From: Patescibacteria group bacterium | Lineage (GTDB): Bacteria > Patescibacteriota > Minisyncoccia > Phycocordibacterales > Phycocordibacteraceae | DNA: 43,908 bases | Direction of reading: 5' to 3' | Assembly: GCA_029260935.1 (NCBI GenBank) | Contig: JAJDCJ010000017.1 | Location: 1-43,908 of the forward strand | Shown here: piece after piece, positions 27,488 to 37,312 of the stretch | Position numbering within the stretch: the stretch's first letter is position 1 | Layout of the letters: each line of letters begins with the position of its first letter | Made by a program: the position numbers and the translations under genes | The notes under the pieces: generated by a model | Databases searched by the model: none | Told to the model about the DNA's origin: nothing | What the model saw: the letters and a program-made list of their open reading frames with translations, nothing else

Positions 27488-28657
27488 ATGGGAAAACGCA
27501 TTGCAGTAGGAATTGATATTGGTACATACCAAGTGCGTGTAGTCGTGGCTCGTGAATCAGAAAATGATGCTCGTTCTCCTAAAGTGATCGGCACAGGGTT
27601 CACTGAAAGCAAGGGACTGCGTCACGGCTACATTACCAATGTTCCTGACGTGACCCGCACAATAGCGCGGGCAGTAGCGCAAGCTGAGGAAACCGCACAT
27701 ATAAAAATACGGAGTGCATTTCTTTCAGTTGGCGGTATTGGGCTGGACGAAATCCGCGCCCGCGGTGAAACCATTATCGCGCGTGCCGACGCTGAAATAA
27801 CCGACCTTGATGTTGAACGCGCCATTGACGCATCTGAACAAAATGTAAAGAGCCAGCTCACCAACAGACGAATACTCCACACTATCCCAAGTACCTATCT
27901 CGTTGATGGAGCCGAGGTGTTGGGTAAACCACAGGGCATGAAGGGCTCAAAACTCACCGTTGAGACACTTTTTATAACCAGTCTAGAACAACACGTAAAT
28001 GATTTAATAGAAGCGGTAGAGGCAGCTGACATCTCAGTAGGCGACGTTATGGCGTCCCCCTTGGCAGGTTCAATAGTAACGGTCACCAACGCTGAAAAGC
28101 GCGCAGGTTCGGTGCTGGCAAACATTGGCGCAGAAACAGTATCCATCGTCGTGTTTGAAAACGGCATCCCCTTCTCTCTTAAGGTGTTTAAAATCGGTTC
28201 AATGGACATCACGAATGACATCGCACTGGGCTTACGCATCTCACTTGAAGAAGCAGAGCATCTCAAACTTGGTGCGATTATTGGCACCACCTATCCAAAG
28301 AAAAAATATGATGACATACTTTCCGCTCGCCTCACTGATATTTTTGAACTGATAGACGCACACCTAAAGAAGTTACGGAAAGACCAACTATTGCCGGCAG
28401 GCATCATTCTTTCAGGAGGAGGCGCCGGTATTGGCTCTATTAAAGAAATAGCAGAGAGTGCCTTAAAACTCCCCTCAAAAACAATTTCACTGAACGGTTT
28501 GCAAGGAGGGAAAATAAAAGACTCATCGTGGGCAGTTGCCTATGGTCTCACGATATGGGGATTGACCGGAGAAAGTGCAGAAAAAAGCGCAATGAAAAAT
28601 GCATTCGGGAAGATAGGGGGCACTATTAACAACTTTTTCAAACAATTTCTTCCGTGA
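27488..28657 (+). CDS. ftsA: Cell division protein FtsA
   Basis: VGIDIGTYQVRVVVA, SVGGIG, ANIGAETVSIVVFENGIPFSLKVFKIGSMDITNDIALGLRISLEEAEHLK. Confidence 0.92.
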   Translation: MGKRIAVGIDIGTYQVRVVVARESENDARSPKVIGTGFTESKGLRHGYITNVPDVTRTIARAVAQAEETAHIKIRSAFLSVGGIGLDEIRARGETIIARADAEITDLDVERAIDASEQNVKSQLTNRRILHTIPSTYLVDGAEVLGKPQGMKGSKLTVETLFITSLEQHVNDLIEAVEAADISVGDVMASPLAGSIVTVTNAEKRAGSVLANIGAETVSIVVFENGIPFSLKVFKIGSMDITNDIALGLRISLEEAEHLKLGAIIGTTYPKKKYDDILSARLTDIFELIDAHLKKLRKDQLLPAGIILSGGGAGIGSIKEIAESALKLPSKTISLNGLQGGKIKDSSWAVAYGLTIWGLTGESAEKSAMKNAFGKIGGTINNFFKQFLP

Positions 28658-28759
28658 GAGACATTGAAAACGATACATAAGTGAGAAAAGTCAAGTGCTT
28701 CACTTTGCTCCTCAATGCGCGTATCATGGGTTTAATTAAAAACGGTAACCATAAAAGAC

Positions 28760-29965
28760 ATGCCAAAAGTACATCAAGAAATGGAATCAACTGCACGAAT
28801 TAGAGTTGTTGGAGTTGGTGGTTCAGGAAAAAACGCAGTCAACCACATGATCTCGGCAAAAGTACGTGGAGTTGATTTTATTGTTATAAACACTGACGCA
28901 CAGGATCTGCAACAGTCGCTTGCCAAAAGTAAAATTCATATCGGAAAAAACCTTACCCGTGGACTTGGTGCAGGAATGAATCCTGAACTTGGACAACGCG
29001 CAGCTGAAGAAACACAGTCTGAAATACAAGATGCACTTCGTGGCTCCGACATGATCTTCATCGCAGGAGGTGAAGGTGGAGGAACCGGTACCGGATCAGC
29101 ACCGGTAATCGCACGTATCGCACGCGAAATGGGAGCGCTGACCGTTGGCGTAGTGACGAAGCCGTTTTCTTTTGAAGGTCAGCAACGTATGCGCCTTGCG
29201 GAAAGTGGTCTGGAGGAGTTGAGGAAAGAAGTAGACGCATTGATCGTTATTCCAAACGACCGTCTCCTTGCTGTTGTTGACCAAAACACTACCGTTAAGA
29301 GTGCCTTTGCTATGAGTGATGAAATACTGCGCCAGGCAGTTGAAGGCGTCTCTGACCTCATCACCACCCCCGGCAGTATCAATCTAGACTTTGCTGACAT
29401 CAAAGCAATTATGGAAGACGCCGGGAGCGCTCTTATGGGCGTTGGTCTCAGCGACGGCGACAAGCGCGCAGAGGAAGCCGCACGTTTGGCTATCTCTTCT
29501 CCCCTTCTTGATATCTCAATTACCGGAGCCAAGGGCGTCTTACTTTCAATTGCAGGTGGTGAAGATTTGGGACTCTTGGAAGTACAGGCCGCCGCTCAAG
29601 TGGTTACTGAAACTATTGATAAAAACGCGAAAGTTATATTCGGTACCAGTAAAGACGAGCGCCTCAAACGAGGCGAAGTACGCGTGACCGTTATTGCAAC
29701 TGGATTTGCCGACGAGCCGGGTAGTGGTCGTGGAGCTCCCCTGTTTCAAATGACCGGTAACAAAAAAGACAAAAAAGAAACAGAAGAGGATCGTTCAGGA
29801 AAAATATATAATACCGTGCTTCCTTCAGGAGAAGAAGACACCGAAGAGGCGACAAAAAAAGATGAGACTGCTACTAAAAAAACAACACCAAAAGCAGACG
29901 AAGACGAGGATGATTGGGGTGCAGTTCCCGCGTTTCTCAGACGCAGTAGAAAGAATCAAGACTAG
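28760..29965 (+). CDS. ftsZ: Cell division protein FtsZ
   Basis: RVVGVGGSGKNAVNHMI, NTDAQDLQ, IAGGEGGGTGTGSAPVIARIA, NLDFADIKAIM. Confidence 0.98.
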   Translation: MPKVHQEMESTARIRVVGVGGSGKNAVNHMISAKVRGVDFIVINTDAQDLQQSLAKSKIHIGKNLTRGLGAGMNPELGQRAAEETQSEIQDALRGSDMIFIAGGEGGGTGTGSAPVIARIAREMGALTVGVVTKPFSFEGQQRMRLAESGLEELRKEVDALIVIPNDRLLAVVDQNTTVKSAFAMSDEILRQAVEGVSDLITTPGSINLDFADIKAIMEDAGSALMGVGLSDGDKRAEEAARLAISSPLLDISITGAKGVLLSIAGGEDLGLLEVQAAAQVVTETIDKNAKVIFGTSKDERLKRGEVRVTVIATGFADEPGSGRGAPLFQMTGNKKDKKETEEDRSGKIYNTVLPSGEEDTEEATKKDETATKKTTPKADEDEDDWGAVPAFLRRSRKNQD

Positions 29966-29985
29966 ATATATTTAGAGAGAGTCTA

Positions 29986-30018
29986 CAAAAAGGCCCCGCC
30001 TACGGCGGGGCCTTTGCT
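29986..30018 (+). terminator. Rho-independent terminator after ftsZ
   Basis: aaaaaggccccgcctacggcggggccttt. Confidence 0.8.
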
Positions 30019-30177
30019 ATAATAAACAGTATCTCACTTGATAAAACAACAGTGATACATTAATTAATGTGAGACTATATGTACCCCGTTAGAAGTCTTT
30101 GGTAGAAAAAATTTGATTCAAATTTTTTCTACCCTGGCGGTAGAAACGGATATTAAGTAAATTAACGTAACAATAGT

Positions 30178-31134
30178 ATGAATACAAACCAAGAGCAGAC
30201 TTCTAACGAGGTGTACGACGTCGCGATAATTGGAGGAGGTCCAGGAGGTGCAGCAGCTGCGGTATATGCCGCACGAAAATTACTCAAAACCGTTTTTATA
30301 ACTAAAGACTTTGGCGGACAAAGTGTTGTCTCAACCGATATCCAAAACTGGATAGGTACCCCAAATATATCAGGAGAAAAACTAGCAAAGAATCTTGAAG
30401 CGCATGTCAGGGCCTATGCAGGTGACGTCGTTGATATAAAAACCAATGACGTAGTGTCAAAAGTTGTCAAAGAAAACGACCATTTCACTATTACCACAGA
30501 GAGTGGTGCACCCTATACAGCAAAAGCAATTCTTGTAACCACCGGGGGTGACCGCAAACGACTTCCTGCAAAAGGAGCCGACACCTTTGAAAACAAGGGA
30601 GTAACCTATTGTGCTTCGTGCGATGGCCCACTCTTTGCAGGACTTGATGTTGCCGTCGTGGGCGGTGGTAATGCAGGGTTTGAAACAGCCGCACAACTTT
30701 TGGCCTACACTAAATCAGTCACTCTTTTGCAACGTACTAATGAATTCAAAGCAGATCCAAAAACCGTTGAAAAAGTACTCAGCCATCCTCATATGACCGG
30801 CATTCTGAACGCTGAAACAACGGAAGTGCTGGGTGACACGTTTGTCTCGGGGCTTACGTATACAGACATAAAAACTGACGAGGAAAAAGAGATCCCAGTC
30901 AGTGGTATTTTTGTTGAAATCGGTATAATACCTAACACCAACTTCCTAGGCGATATGGCTGAGCTTGATCAGATTAAACGAATTGTTGTTGATCCAAAAA
31001 ACCAACGGACGAGCGTTGATGGCATGTGGGCGGCAGGCGACTGCACCGATAGTCTCTACCACCAAAACAATATCGCAGCGGGGGACGCCGTAAAAGCACT
31101 TGAGGATATATACCTCTACCTGAGCACCCAATAA
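30178..31134 (+). CDS. trxB: Thioredoxin reductase-like FAD/NAD(P) oxidoreductase
   Basis: VAIIGGGPGGAAAAVYAAR, GVTYCASCDGPLFAGLDVAVVGGGNAGFETAAQL, GMWAAGDCTD. Confidence 0.94.
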   Translation: MNTNQEQTSNEVYDVAIIGGGPGGAAAAVYAARKLLKTVFITKDFGGQSVVSTDIQNWIGTPNISGEKLAKNLEAHVRAYAGDVVDIKTNDVVSKVVKENDHFTITTESGAPYTAKAILVTTGGDRKRLPAKGADTFENKGVTYCASCDGPLFAGLDVAVVGGGNAGFETAAQLLAYTKSVTLLQRTNEFKADPKTVEKVLSHPHMTGILNAETTEVLGDTFVSGLTYTDIKTDEEKEIPVSGIFVEIGIIPNTNFLGDMAELDQIKRIVVDPKNQRTSVDGMWAAGDCTDSLYHQNNIAAGDAVKALEDIYLYLSTQ

Positions 31135-31153
31135 ACTGGAACCTACACAAACA

Positions 31154-31203
31154 ACAAGAAAACACCCGAAAATGGCGTACGCCATTTTCGGGTGTTTTCT
31201 TGT
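31154..31203. terminator. Perfect 50-bp palindrome between convergent genes
   Basis: ACAAGAAAACACCCGAAAATGGCGT|ACGCCATTTTCGGGTGTTTTCTTGT, zero-nt centre. Confidence 0.85.
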
Positions 31204-31209
31204 CTTATA

Positions 31210-31455
31210 TCATTTTTCAGGAAAAAAAGTCTGATGCCCTCCATAGATGGCAAGTAATGTACCCGCAATAAAACCTCCTCCTTCAAAGGAAAACCACTCA
31301 CCCGCCTCTCCCGTTAGGTACGCAAACGCTCCCGCCACCAAAAGACCAGTTAAAAAATATCCCGCCCCCTCCTTACGAGAACCCAAAAGATTTTGAGAAG
31401 ACTTTGTTGTTTGTTCTGGTGCTCTATAATCTTCAATTTTTACAACATTGTTCAT
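31210..31455 (-). CDS. Small membrane hypothetical protein
   Basis: MNNVVKIEDYRAPE... with two hydrophobic helices. Confidence 0.55.
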   Translation of the reverse strand: MNNVVKIEDYRAPEQTTKSSQNLLGSRKEGAGYFLTGLLVAGAFAYLTGEAGEWFSFEGGGFIAGTLLAIYGGHQTFFPEK

Positions 31456-31722
31456 AAAAGTATGTTTATTTACTACGAATAATATTATACAACATATCTT
31501 AGATTAAAACAAGAAAGTCCATGTAGAAAAAACCCACTGATTGATCAACAATGATGGACGTCCGACGTCCATCATTGTCCTGGTCTGCTAGTGCTCCCTT
31601 CACCCGCACACTAACTTTGGCATTATAGATTTTGCGCGCTCTTGATGTGCATTTCAAATAACGGCGGTGCTCGCGCGTCTCAGACTTGGCGCGTACTCCA
31701 TACTGCTGGCGCGATGCCAAAG

Positions 31723-32349
31723 TTAGTGTGCGGGCTCATCCGCCAAACGCCACAGGTACCAGCTGGCAATGGTGCGGTAGGGCTTCCAGGGCTCTGCAAG
31801 TTTTTTCATTTTTTCAGGGTTCGGCAACGTGCGTAAATTAAAGAGTCTTTGAAAACCCTTCTGAATACCCAAGTCCCCCGTCGGTAAAATATCCGGTCGG
31901 TGCAATGTAAACATTAAAAACATATCAGCAGTCCATGGTCCCACCCCCTTCACGGCAATAATATGTGCACGGATATCCTCGTCTTCCATAGAGGAAAACT
32001 TACGAGGATTAACCGAACCATCTAAGAATTTTACTGAAAGGTCATGTAAATACCCTGCTTTCTGTCCTGAAAGACCCACTGAGCGTAGTTTCGCCTCAGA
32101 CGTTGTGCTGAGCGCTTCAGGCGTTGGGTAGTGCTCTTTTGGGTACAACGCTAAGAACCTGCCAAGAATAGTCCCTGCCGCCTTTCCTGAAAGTTGCTGA
32201 TAGACAATGGCACGAATAAGCGCCTCAAATGGCTTCTTCCCTTTTTGCCCACGGTCAAACTCCGGCTGTGGGTAGCGGGTAATGAGGCTCTTGAGGTGCA
32301 TGTCCTTTTTCAAAGCAAAAAGGGCGTCATTGATGAGCTGTTTTTGCAT
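31723..32349 (-). CDS. DNA-3-methyladenine glycosylase II-like (AlkA/HhH-GPD)
   Basis: FEALIRAIVYQQLSGKAAGTILGRF, IIAVKGVGPWTADMFLMFTLHRPDILPTGDLGIQKGF; start at internal Met. Confidence 0.92.
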   Translation of the reverse strand: MQKQLINDALFALKKDMHLKSLITRYPQPEFDRGQKGKKPFEALIRAIVYQQLSGKAAGTILGRFLALYPKEHYPTPEALSTTSEAKLRSVGLSGQKAGYLHDLSVKFLDGSVNPRKFSSMEDEDIRAHIIAVKGVGPWTADMFLMFTLHRPDILPTGDLGIQKGFQRLFNLRTLPNPEKMKKLAEPWKPYRTIASWYLWRLADEPAH

Positions 32350-32538
32350 CTCGCCACTATAACATTCTGCCCATCCACCGTTGGACGTCGGACGTCCAAC
32401 GGTGGGGCCGACCCGTGGCCAACGCAAAAGATATCCACACAAAAATGATGCACAAAGTGCTTGTGAAAGAAAAAATGATTCTATACTTCAATCGTTATTC
32501 GCTATTAACCAGCGCGTAACCTAAACACAGCAAAAGAA

Positions 32539-32601
32539 ATGAAAAAGAAAAAGGCGGCGGTAAAAAAGACCACTGCCAAAAAAATGACCAAAAAGAAATA
32601 G
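32539..32601 (+). CDS. Possible 20-aa Lys-rich micro-ORF
   Basis: MKKKKAAVKKTTAKKMTKKK followed by terminator aaaacccgcctctcggcgggttttt. Confidence 0.35.
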   Translation: MKKKKAAVKKTTAKKMTKKK

Positions 32602-32616
32602 CGTGCTCTTTCTTCC

Positions 32617-32646
32617 CAAAAACCCGCCTCTCGGCGGGTTTTTGGT
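32617..32646 (+). terminator. Rho-independent terminator
   Basis: aaaacccgcctctcggcgggtttttgg. Confidence 0.8.
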
Positions 32647-32885
32647 TTGCTTCTCTACCTCTACCCCACCCGAACTAACGACTGAATTAATTCGGTTGTA
32701 GTTCGGTTTCCATACTTGGTCAAAATCGGACATCGGATGTCCGATTTTGATAGTTTTAATTTGTGAAAATGTAGCTGTCGGACAGCTACATTTCAGCTAC
32801 ATTTTCAACAACATTCCTGTGGTCACTCGTCACCTGTGGCCCACATGGAAATGGGGTCAGACCCCATTTTCCATTTTCTGTTCTA

Positions 32886-33482
32886 TCATATGAGCCCATT
32901 GCTTTTTAACATCAATTCAGGTTTTCCCGCGTTCAACTCCTCCCCAACAGAAATACCCAGATGTGCTATAAGCGCTATCATTTCACCTTTAACCTCTATT
33001 GCTTCACTATGGCTAAGGTTAGATTTACCATCGTATTCAATCTCAATAAAACTCCCGAGTCCTTCAACTTGTTCTAAGACAATCTCATACAGGTCATTTT
33101 TAAGTATAGTTTTGACGTTATGAATCGTCACCAACGGTTTAAAATGCAGTTTTTCAAGAATTAATTTTAAAACACCATAATCACTAAAACTAGTTTCATG
33201 TTCATCGGAATATTGCCACACCCCATTACCATCAAAGTGATCATGTTTGTATGTGATGATATTTTTTCCGTCTTTTTCTCGCAGTCTAAATGAGGCAAGA
33301 AGGCGTCCGTTTTTATCCACATTTAAATCGTCAAATTTTTCTGAATAATAGTAATCATCTTTTACCGAGGCGGTTTTTACCTCTCTAAACACCTCACTAT
33401 CAAGTGGTTTTGAGTTAAGAATTTTAGTTTTTGCCTCAACCGCTGTTTCTTTTAAATTAAATAGAATTTCAATTTCCTTCAT
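32886..33482 (-). CDS. CYTH-domain protein (class IV adenylate cyclase/thiamine triphosphatase-like)
   Basis: MKEIEILFNLKE (ExExK-like), LLASFRLREKDGKNIITYKH, FIEIEYDGKS. Confidence 0.75.
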   Translation of the reverse strand: MKEIEILFNLKETAVEAKTKILNSKPLDSEVFREVKTASVKDDYYYSEKFDDLNVDKNGRLLASFRLREKDGKNIITYKHDHFDGNGVWQYSDEHETSFSDYGVLKLILEKLHFKPLVTIHNVKTILKNDLYEIVLEQVEGLGSFIEIEYDGKSNLSHSEAIEVKGEMIALIAHLGISVGEELNAGKPELMLKSNGLI

Positions 33483-33638
33483 ATGCTTTCAAAATTTTCC
33501 CTATTTTATCATAGTGACACCCTTTCTCTCTCCACTCGAGGGCTCGGGGAACGGCTCATATTACCCGGTATGTGAGCCGTTGGGGTCCTCGGGAGCTATT
33601 GGTGCGTCACGTGCATGTGGTAGAAATGAGGTCAGCTA

Positions 33639-34817
33639 CTATTCTTTTCTCCCAAATTCCTTTGCAAGAAGATAGCGTTGATATGTCTCTTCATATCGTG
33701 CATAAATAACCGCTTGTGCATATTTGTTGGTAGTTGAGAGTGACACTCCCTTCCCAAAAGTTCCATACCCGTCCGACAATTCTTCTGAGAAATTTTCTTT
33801 TATCGTAGCCATTGAGCTTCCTTTTTTCCTCTCGGTAATATAGACCAGCACACCTCCGGCAAAATCTGTCTCACGTGCTTCCTTGGCTATTTCAATGACT
33901 GTTTTTGCTGGGACATCACCAAATTTCGGTACCTTGAACTTGTCGCTTAATTTATCGTATGCTTTTTCTACATCTTTTTCTTTCTGACTCTTTGCATCTT
34001 TTAATACTTCTCTGGCTATTTCTCTTTGTAGTTCTTTGTCTTTGTCAGGTAGTTTCCCCTTGAATGAAAATATTCCCTTAAAATCGCTCCATGCGTCACC
34101 AACTGTATTGGAAATATTACTGAGTCCACTTCCCGAATGCGCCGCATCATACGCATTATTGTAAAAATGTTTTCCGTCTGACGTGAAGCGTTCCTTGCCG
34201 TACGGATCCACCATTTTGGCAATTTTTGTTCCGTTCTCGTCAGGCCAATTTTGTGTGTCAAATGTATTGAAACTAACACCAGTAAATGCATCGGTCTCAT
34301 CAAATGGATTCTCTTCGTTGGGGTCAAAGTCAGTTATGCCGTCGCCATCAATATCCGTACCCCACTTAGGTTCTTTGTCGCCACCAACAAACGGGATGCC
34401 ATCTTTAATATTCTCAAGTGTACCTATGACGTTCTCTTTCAAAACACCCTTAAGAATGGGAATAATCCTCCCCACTATATATTGTATTTCTTTTGCATCA
34501 ACGCCATCTTCTATGTTTATTTCATTTTCAATTCCTTCAAGTCTTTTCTGAACCTCGCGTACCACCCCTGGGTCAATCTTGTTTACATCAATCCCCGTTT
34601 GCTCCTTAATTTGCTGTATACCTTTTTGTACGTCCGGATTATTGGACAGTTGAGCTGCAGTACCCTTCATTACACATCTGGTACCATTCCATTCAAGATT
34701 CAAAGGACAATTACCAGGAGCTGCGTGTGCTATGGGAGGACCTCCAAGCAACACAGTAAGTGCTATGAATAAACTAACTGACATAAAATACGTTATGTTG
34801 TATGTATGTGCCTTCAT
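33639..34817 (-). CDS. Secreted hypothetical protein with Ca-binding-like DxDxDG motif
   Basis: Signal peptide; DIDGDGITDFDPNEENPFDETDAF. Confidence 0.6.
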   Translation of the reverse strand: MKAHTYNITYFMSVSLFIALTVLLGGPPIAHAAPGNCPLNLEWNGTRCVMKGTAAQLSNNPDVQKGIQQIKEQTGIDVNKIDPGVVREVQKRLEGIENEINIEDGVDAKEIQYIVGRIIPILKGVLKENVIGTLENIKDGIPFVGGDKEPKWGTDIDGDGITDFDPNEENPFDETDAFTGVSFNTFDTQNWPDENGTKIAKMVDPYGKERFTSDGKHFYNNAYDAAHSGSGLSNISNTVGDAWSDFKGIFSFKGKLPDKDKELQREIAREVLKDAKSQKEKDVEKAYDKLSDKFKVPKFGDVPAKTVIEIAKEARETDFAGGVLVYITERKKGSSMATIKENFSEELSDGYGTFGKGVSLSTTNKYAQAVIYARYEETYQRYLLAKEFGRKE

Positions 34818-34894
34818 TGCTATTTAGTATACTAGAAATATCTTCACTTGTAATAAAAAGTTTATTTAAAGACGTAAACGGGGATAAGTACCAT

Positions 34895-36931
34895 TTAATT
34901 TCGTACATAATCGTCTGGGTTGATCGCATCAATACCACCAAGTATCCTCACTACTCCTGTGTTTGCATCCACCTCCACTTCGTCGCCATTTTTTAAGATA
35001 TGTGTTGCTTTTTTTGTACCCACCACACACGGGATCTTTAATTCGCGCGAAACAATAGCAGCGTGAGAGAGCATTCCGCCGCCATCCGTTACAATCGCTG
35101 CAGCTTTCTTCATGAGTGGCACAAAATTCGGATCAGTCATTCCGGTAACGAGGATTTCTCCTTCATTAATTTCAGCTCTTTTAAAGTCTTTAATGATACG
35201 ACATTTCCCTTTCACTATCCCTTTATACGCAGACTGACCCTTAAGTTCCCCTTCTGTATCTAACGCGCTCCAAGCGGCTTGAATGAGTTCAACCTCTTTT
35301 CCTGTAAGTTCATCTAGTCCTCCACGCCTAACATATACTCCTGAACGTTGTGCTCGTTGCGTTAAATGCTTTGGTTCTGGTAACACCCCATTCGTCGTGT
35401 ATCCATGCAACTCGTCAAGCGAAAGCATCGATAACTGTTCAGGTGAGTGAGTGTTAGATTTGATATTACTCATTGCGCTTTTAATAAACGATTCCATTTC
35501 CTTGTAAAAGGTCTCGGAGTACTTTCTTGCTTCGCTCAACACTTCAAGAATTGATGGGTCAGCGTCGAGCGGGAGAAAGTTCACTACTGCTTTCGTTGCG
35601 ATTTGGTATGTGGTATATGTCTCATTGATACGTACTGCTTCGTCAAAACTTGCCCAGAACTCTTCTGGTGGTTTTTGGAAGAGTGCCACAGCGTCATCCG
35701 CAGCAGCTTTGAACTTTTGCGCGAGCTCCTGTGCACCTTCCGAACTGCCAAATCGTTTAGCCAGATATGAACCACACTCTTCGTATTCTGTTGTCGGCAA
35801 CCAAGCAGAGGCGATAGTATCTTTATAAAAAACTAGATATGAAAAGAGTGCTTTACCAAGAAGTTTTTCACTTAAGTCAATATAGGTTGGGCCATTAGCA
35901 ATTGAGACAACAAGAAGAGAGAAACGTCCTTCCCAATCTTTCTGCCAGTCCTTATTTTTCAACTCATTAACAAACGAGTTGGTTTGTGTATCGTTTGTTA
36001 AGGTCGTAATTGGCCTGCTCTGCACAACATACATATCACTTCCTTCCTTTGCCCACTCAATATCTTGCGGTGAACCATAATGGTTTTCAATCATTAGGAT
36101 TGTTTCAGAGAGTTTGAGTATTTCATCGTCAGTTAGTACTTGTTCGCTACCGTTTGTTGTTTCTTTCCATTCGTTTCCGCCACCTTGTTTTCTAAAGAGC
36201 CCTTTCTTTTGTTCAATGACATTTTTATCAAGTATTTTTCTAGGCTCCTTCGTAACAACGTAACTGTCTGGTGTGATTTGTCCTGAAACGACTGCCTCAC
36301 CGAGACCAAACCCAGCTTCAATGATCATTTGGTTTCTATCTTCGGTAACGGGGTGAACGGAAAAAGCAATCCCGGCAGAGTCGCTGTTCACCATCTTTTG
36401 CACCACAACAGCCACTGAAATATGCTCGTTGTTAAGTTCTTTTTCAAAACGATAGAAGATCGCACGAGGTGTAAAGAGTGATGCCCAACACTCACGCACA
36501 TTATGTAAAAGAGTTTTTTCTGTAGTATTTAAAAACGTGTCTAGCTGTCCAGCCCACGCTGCTTCAGCACTATCTTCTGCTGTTGCAGAAGAACGTACAG
36601 CTACAAATTCAGTATCAAGTTCTTTAAATGAATTTAGTATTTCCTGTTCTATTTCTTTTGGAATTTCTTTTTCTTCCAAAATGAGCCGTTGAATCTGCGC
36701 TGACGCTTGTTCTACAGTGTGCATTGCGTCAACATTAACCGTCTTTAAAATTGTATTTATTTCTATGTTAATGTCTGATGTTTCAAGGAATTTTTCAAAA
36801 GCTGACGAAAGAATAACGTACCCAGGAGGTACTCGAATACCAGCCTGAGTGAGCTCACCAAGCGACGCGCCCTTGCCGCCAGCAATGGCGGCATCATTTT
36901 TACCTATTTCAGAGAAGTCTTTTGTCCACAT
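34895..36931 (-). CDS. PEP synthase/rifampicin-phosphotransferase-like enzyme: PEP/pyruvate-binding domain plus phosphohistidine swivel domain
   Basis: GGKGASLGELTQAGIRVPPGYVI, VRSSATAEDSAEAAWAGQLDTFLN, TDGGGMLSHAAIVSRELKIPCVVGT; no TIM-barrel PEP-utiliser C domain. Confidence 0.82.
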   Translation of the reverse strand: MWTKDFSEIGKNDAAIAGGKGASLGELTQAGIRVPPGYVILSSAFEKFLETSDINIEINTILKTVNVDAMHTVEQASAQIQRLILEEKEIPKEIEQEILNSFKELDTEFVAVRSSATAEDSAEAAWAGQLDTFLNTTEKTLLHNVRECWASLFTPRAIFYRFEKELNNEHISVAVVVQKMVNSDSAGIAFSVHPVTEDRNQMIIEAGFGLGEAVVSGQITPDSYVVTKEPRKILDKNVIEQKKGLFRKQGGGNEWKETTNGSEQVLTDDEILKLSETILMIENHYGSPQDIEWAKEGSDMYVVQSRPITTLTNDTQTNSFVNELKNKDWQKDWEGRFSLLVVSIANGPTYIDLSEKLLGKALFSYLVFYKDTIASAWLPTTEYEECGSYLAKRFGSSEGAQELAQKFKAAADDAVALFQKPPEEFWASFDEAVRINETYTTYQIATKAVVNFLPLDADPSILEVLSEARKYSETFYKEMESFIKSAMSNIKSNTHSPEQLSMLSLDELHGYTTNGVLPEPKHLTQRAQRSGVYVRRGGLDELTGKEVELIQAAWSALDTEGELKGQSAYKGIVKGKCRIIKDFKRAEINEGEILVTGMTDPNFVPLMKKAAAIVTDGGGMLSHAAIVSRELKIPCVVGTKKATHILKNGDEVEVDANTGVVRILGGIDAINPDDYVRN

Positions 36932-37045
36932 TAAACCATTGTACCTCTTTATAAAAAACGGCTCAATCTTAGATTGAGCCGTTTTTGAACCGCCCGCCTC
37001 CCGTTTCCGTCCCATTCCGCTTTCAAAAAACACCTCCTACTCAAC

Positions 37046-37079
37046 AACATTCTCATATTCTTGAGAATATGAGAATGTT
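37046..37079. terminator. Hairpin with 15-bp perfect arms, TTGA loop
   Basis: AACATTCTCATATTC-TTGA-GAATATGAGAATGTT. Confidence 0.6.
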
Positions 37080-37127
37080 TAAAACCACCACTGAGAAGTG
37101 TCCGAGCCCCATACAGCATGGGGCCCG

Positions 37128-37312
37128 GCACGCATCGGTCACCTTTGCTAAATATTTTGTTTCGCATACTTACAAAATATCAAGCGACGCGACCCCGTCG
37201 GCTACTACTGTGTATACTCACAGGCTTCGCAGTATCCTTTCTTCGATTCCCCGTAGTGTCTACAAGAACGTAAAAACCCCAATACTTTCGTATTGAGGTT
37301 AACGTCTTGTGA
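37128..37312 (-). repeat. Left copy of about 185-bp direct repeat (tRNA-Glu-linked element without adjacent tRNA)
   Basis: Nearly identical to 40487-40674; ends at gtcttgtga before diverging. Confidence 0.88.

Noticed and set aside
32521-32733. 70-aa minus ORF
   Set aside because: Covers a terminator and a palindrome; no support.
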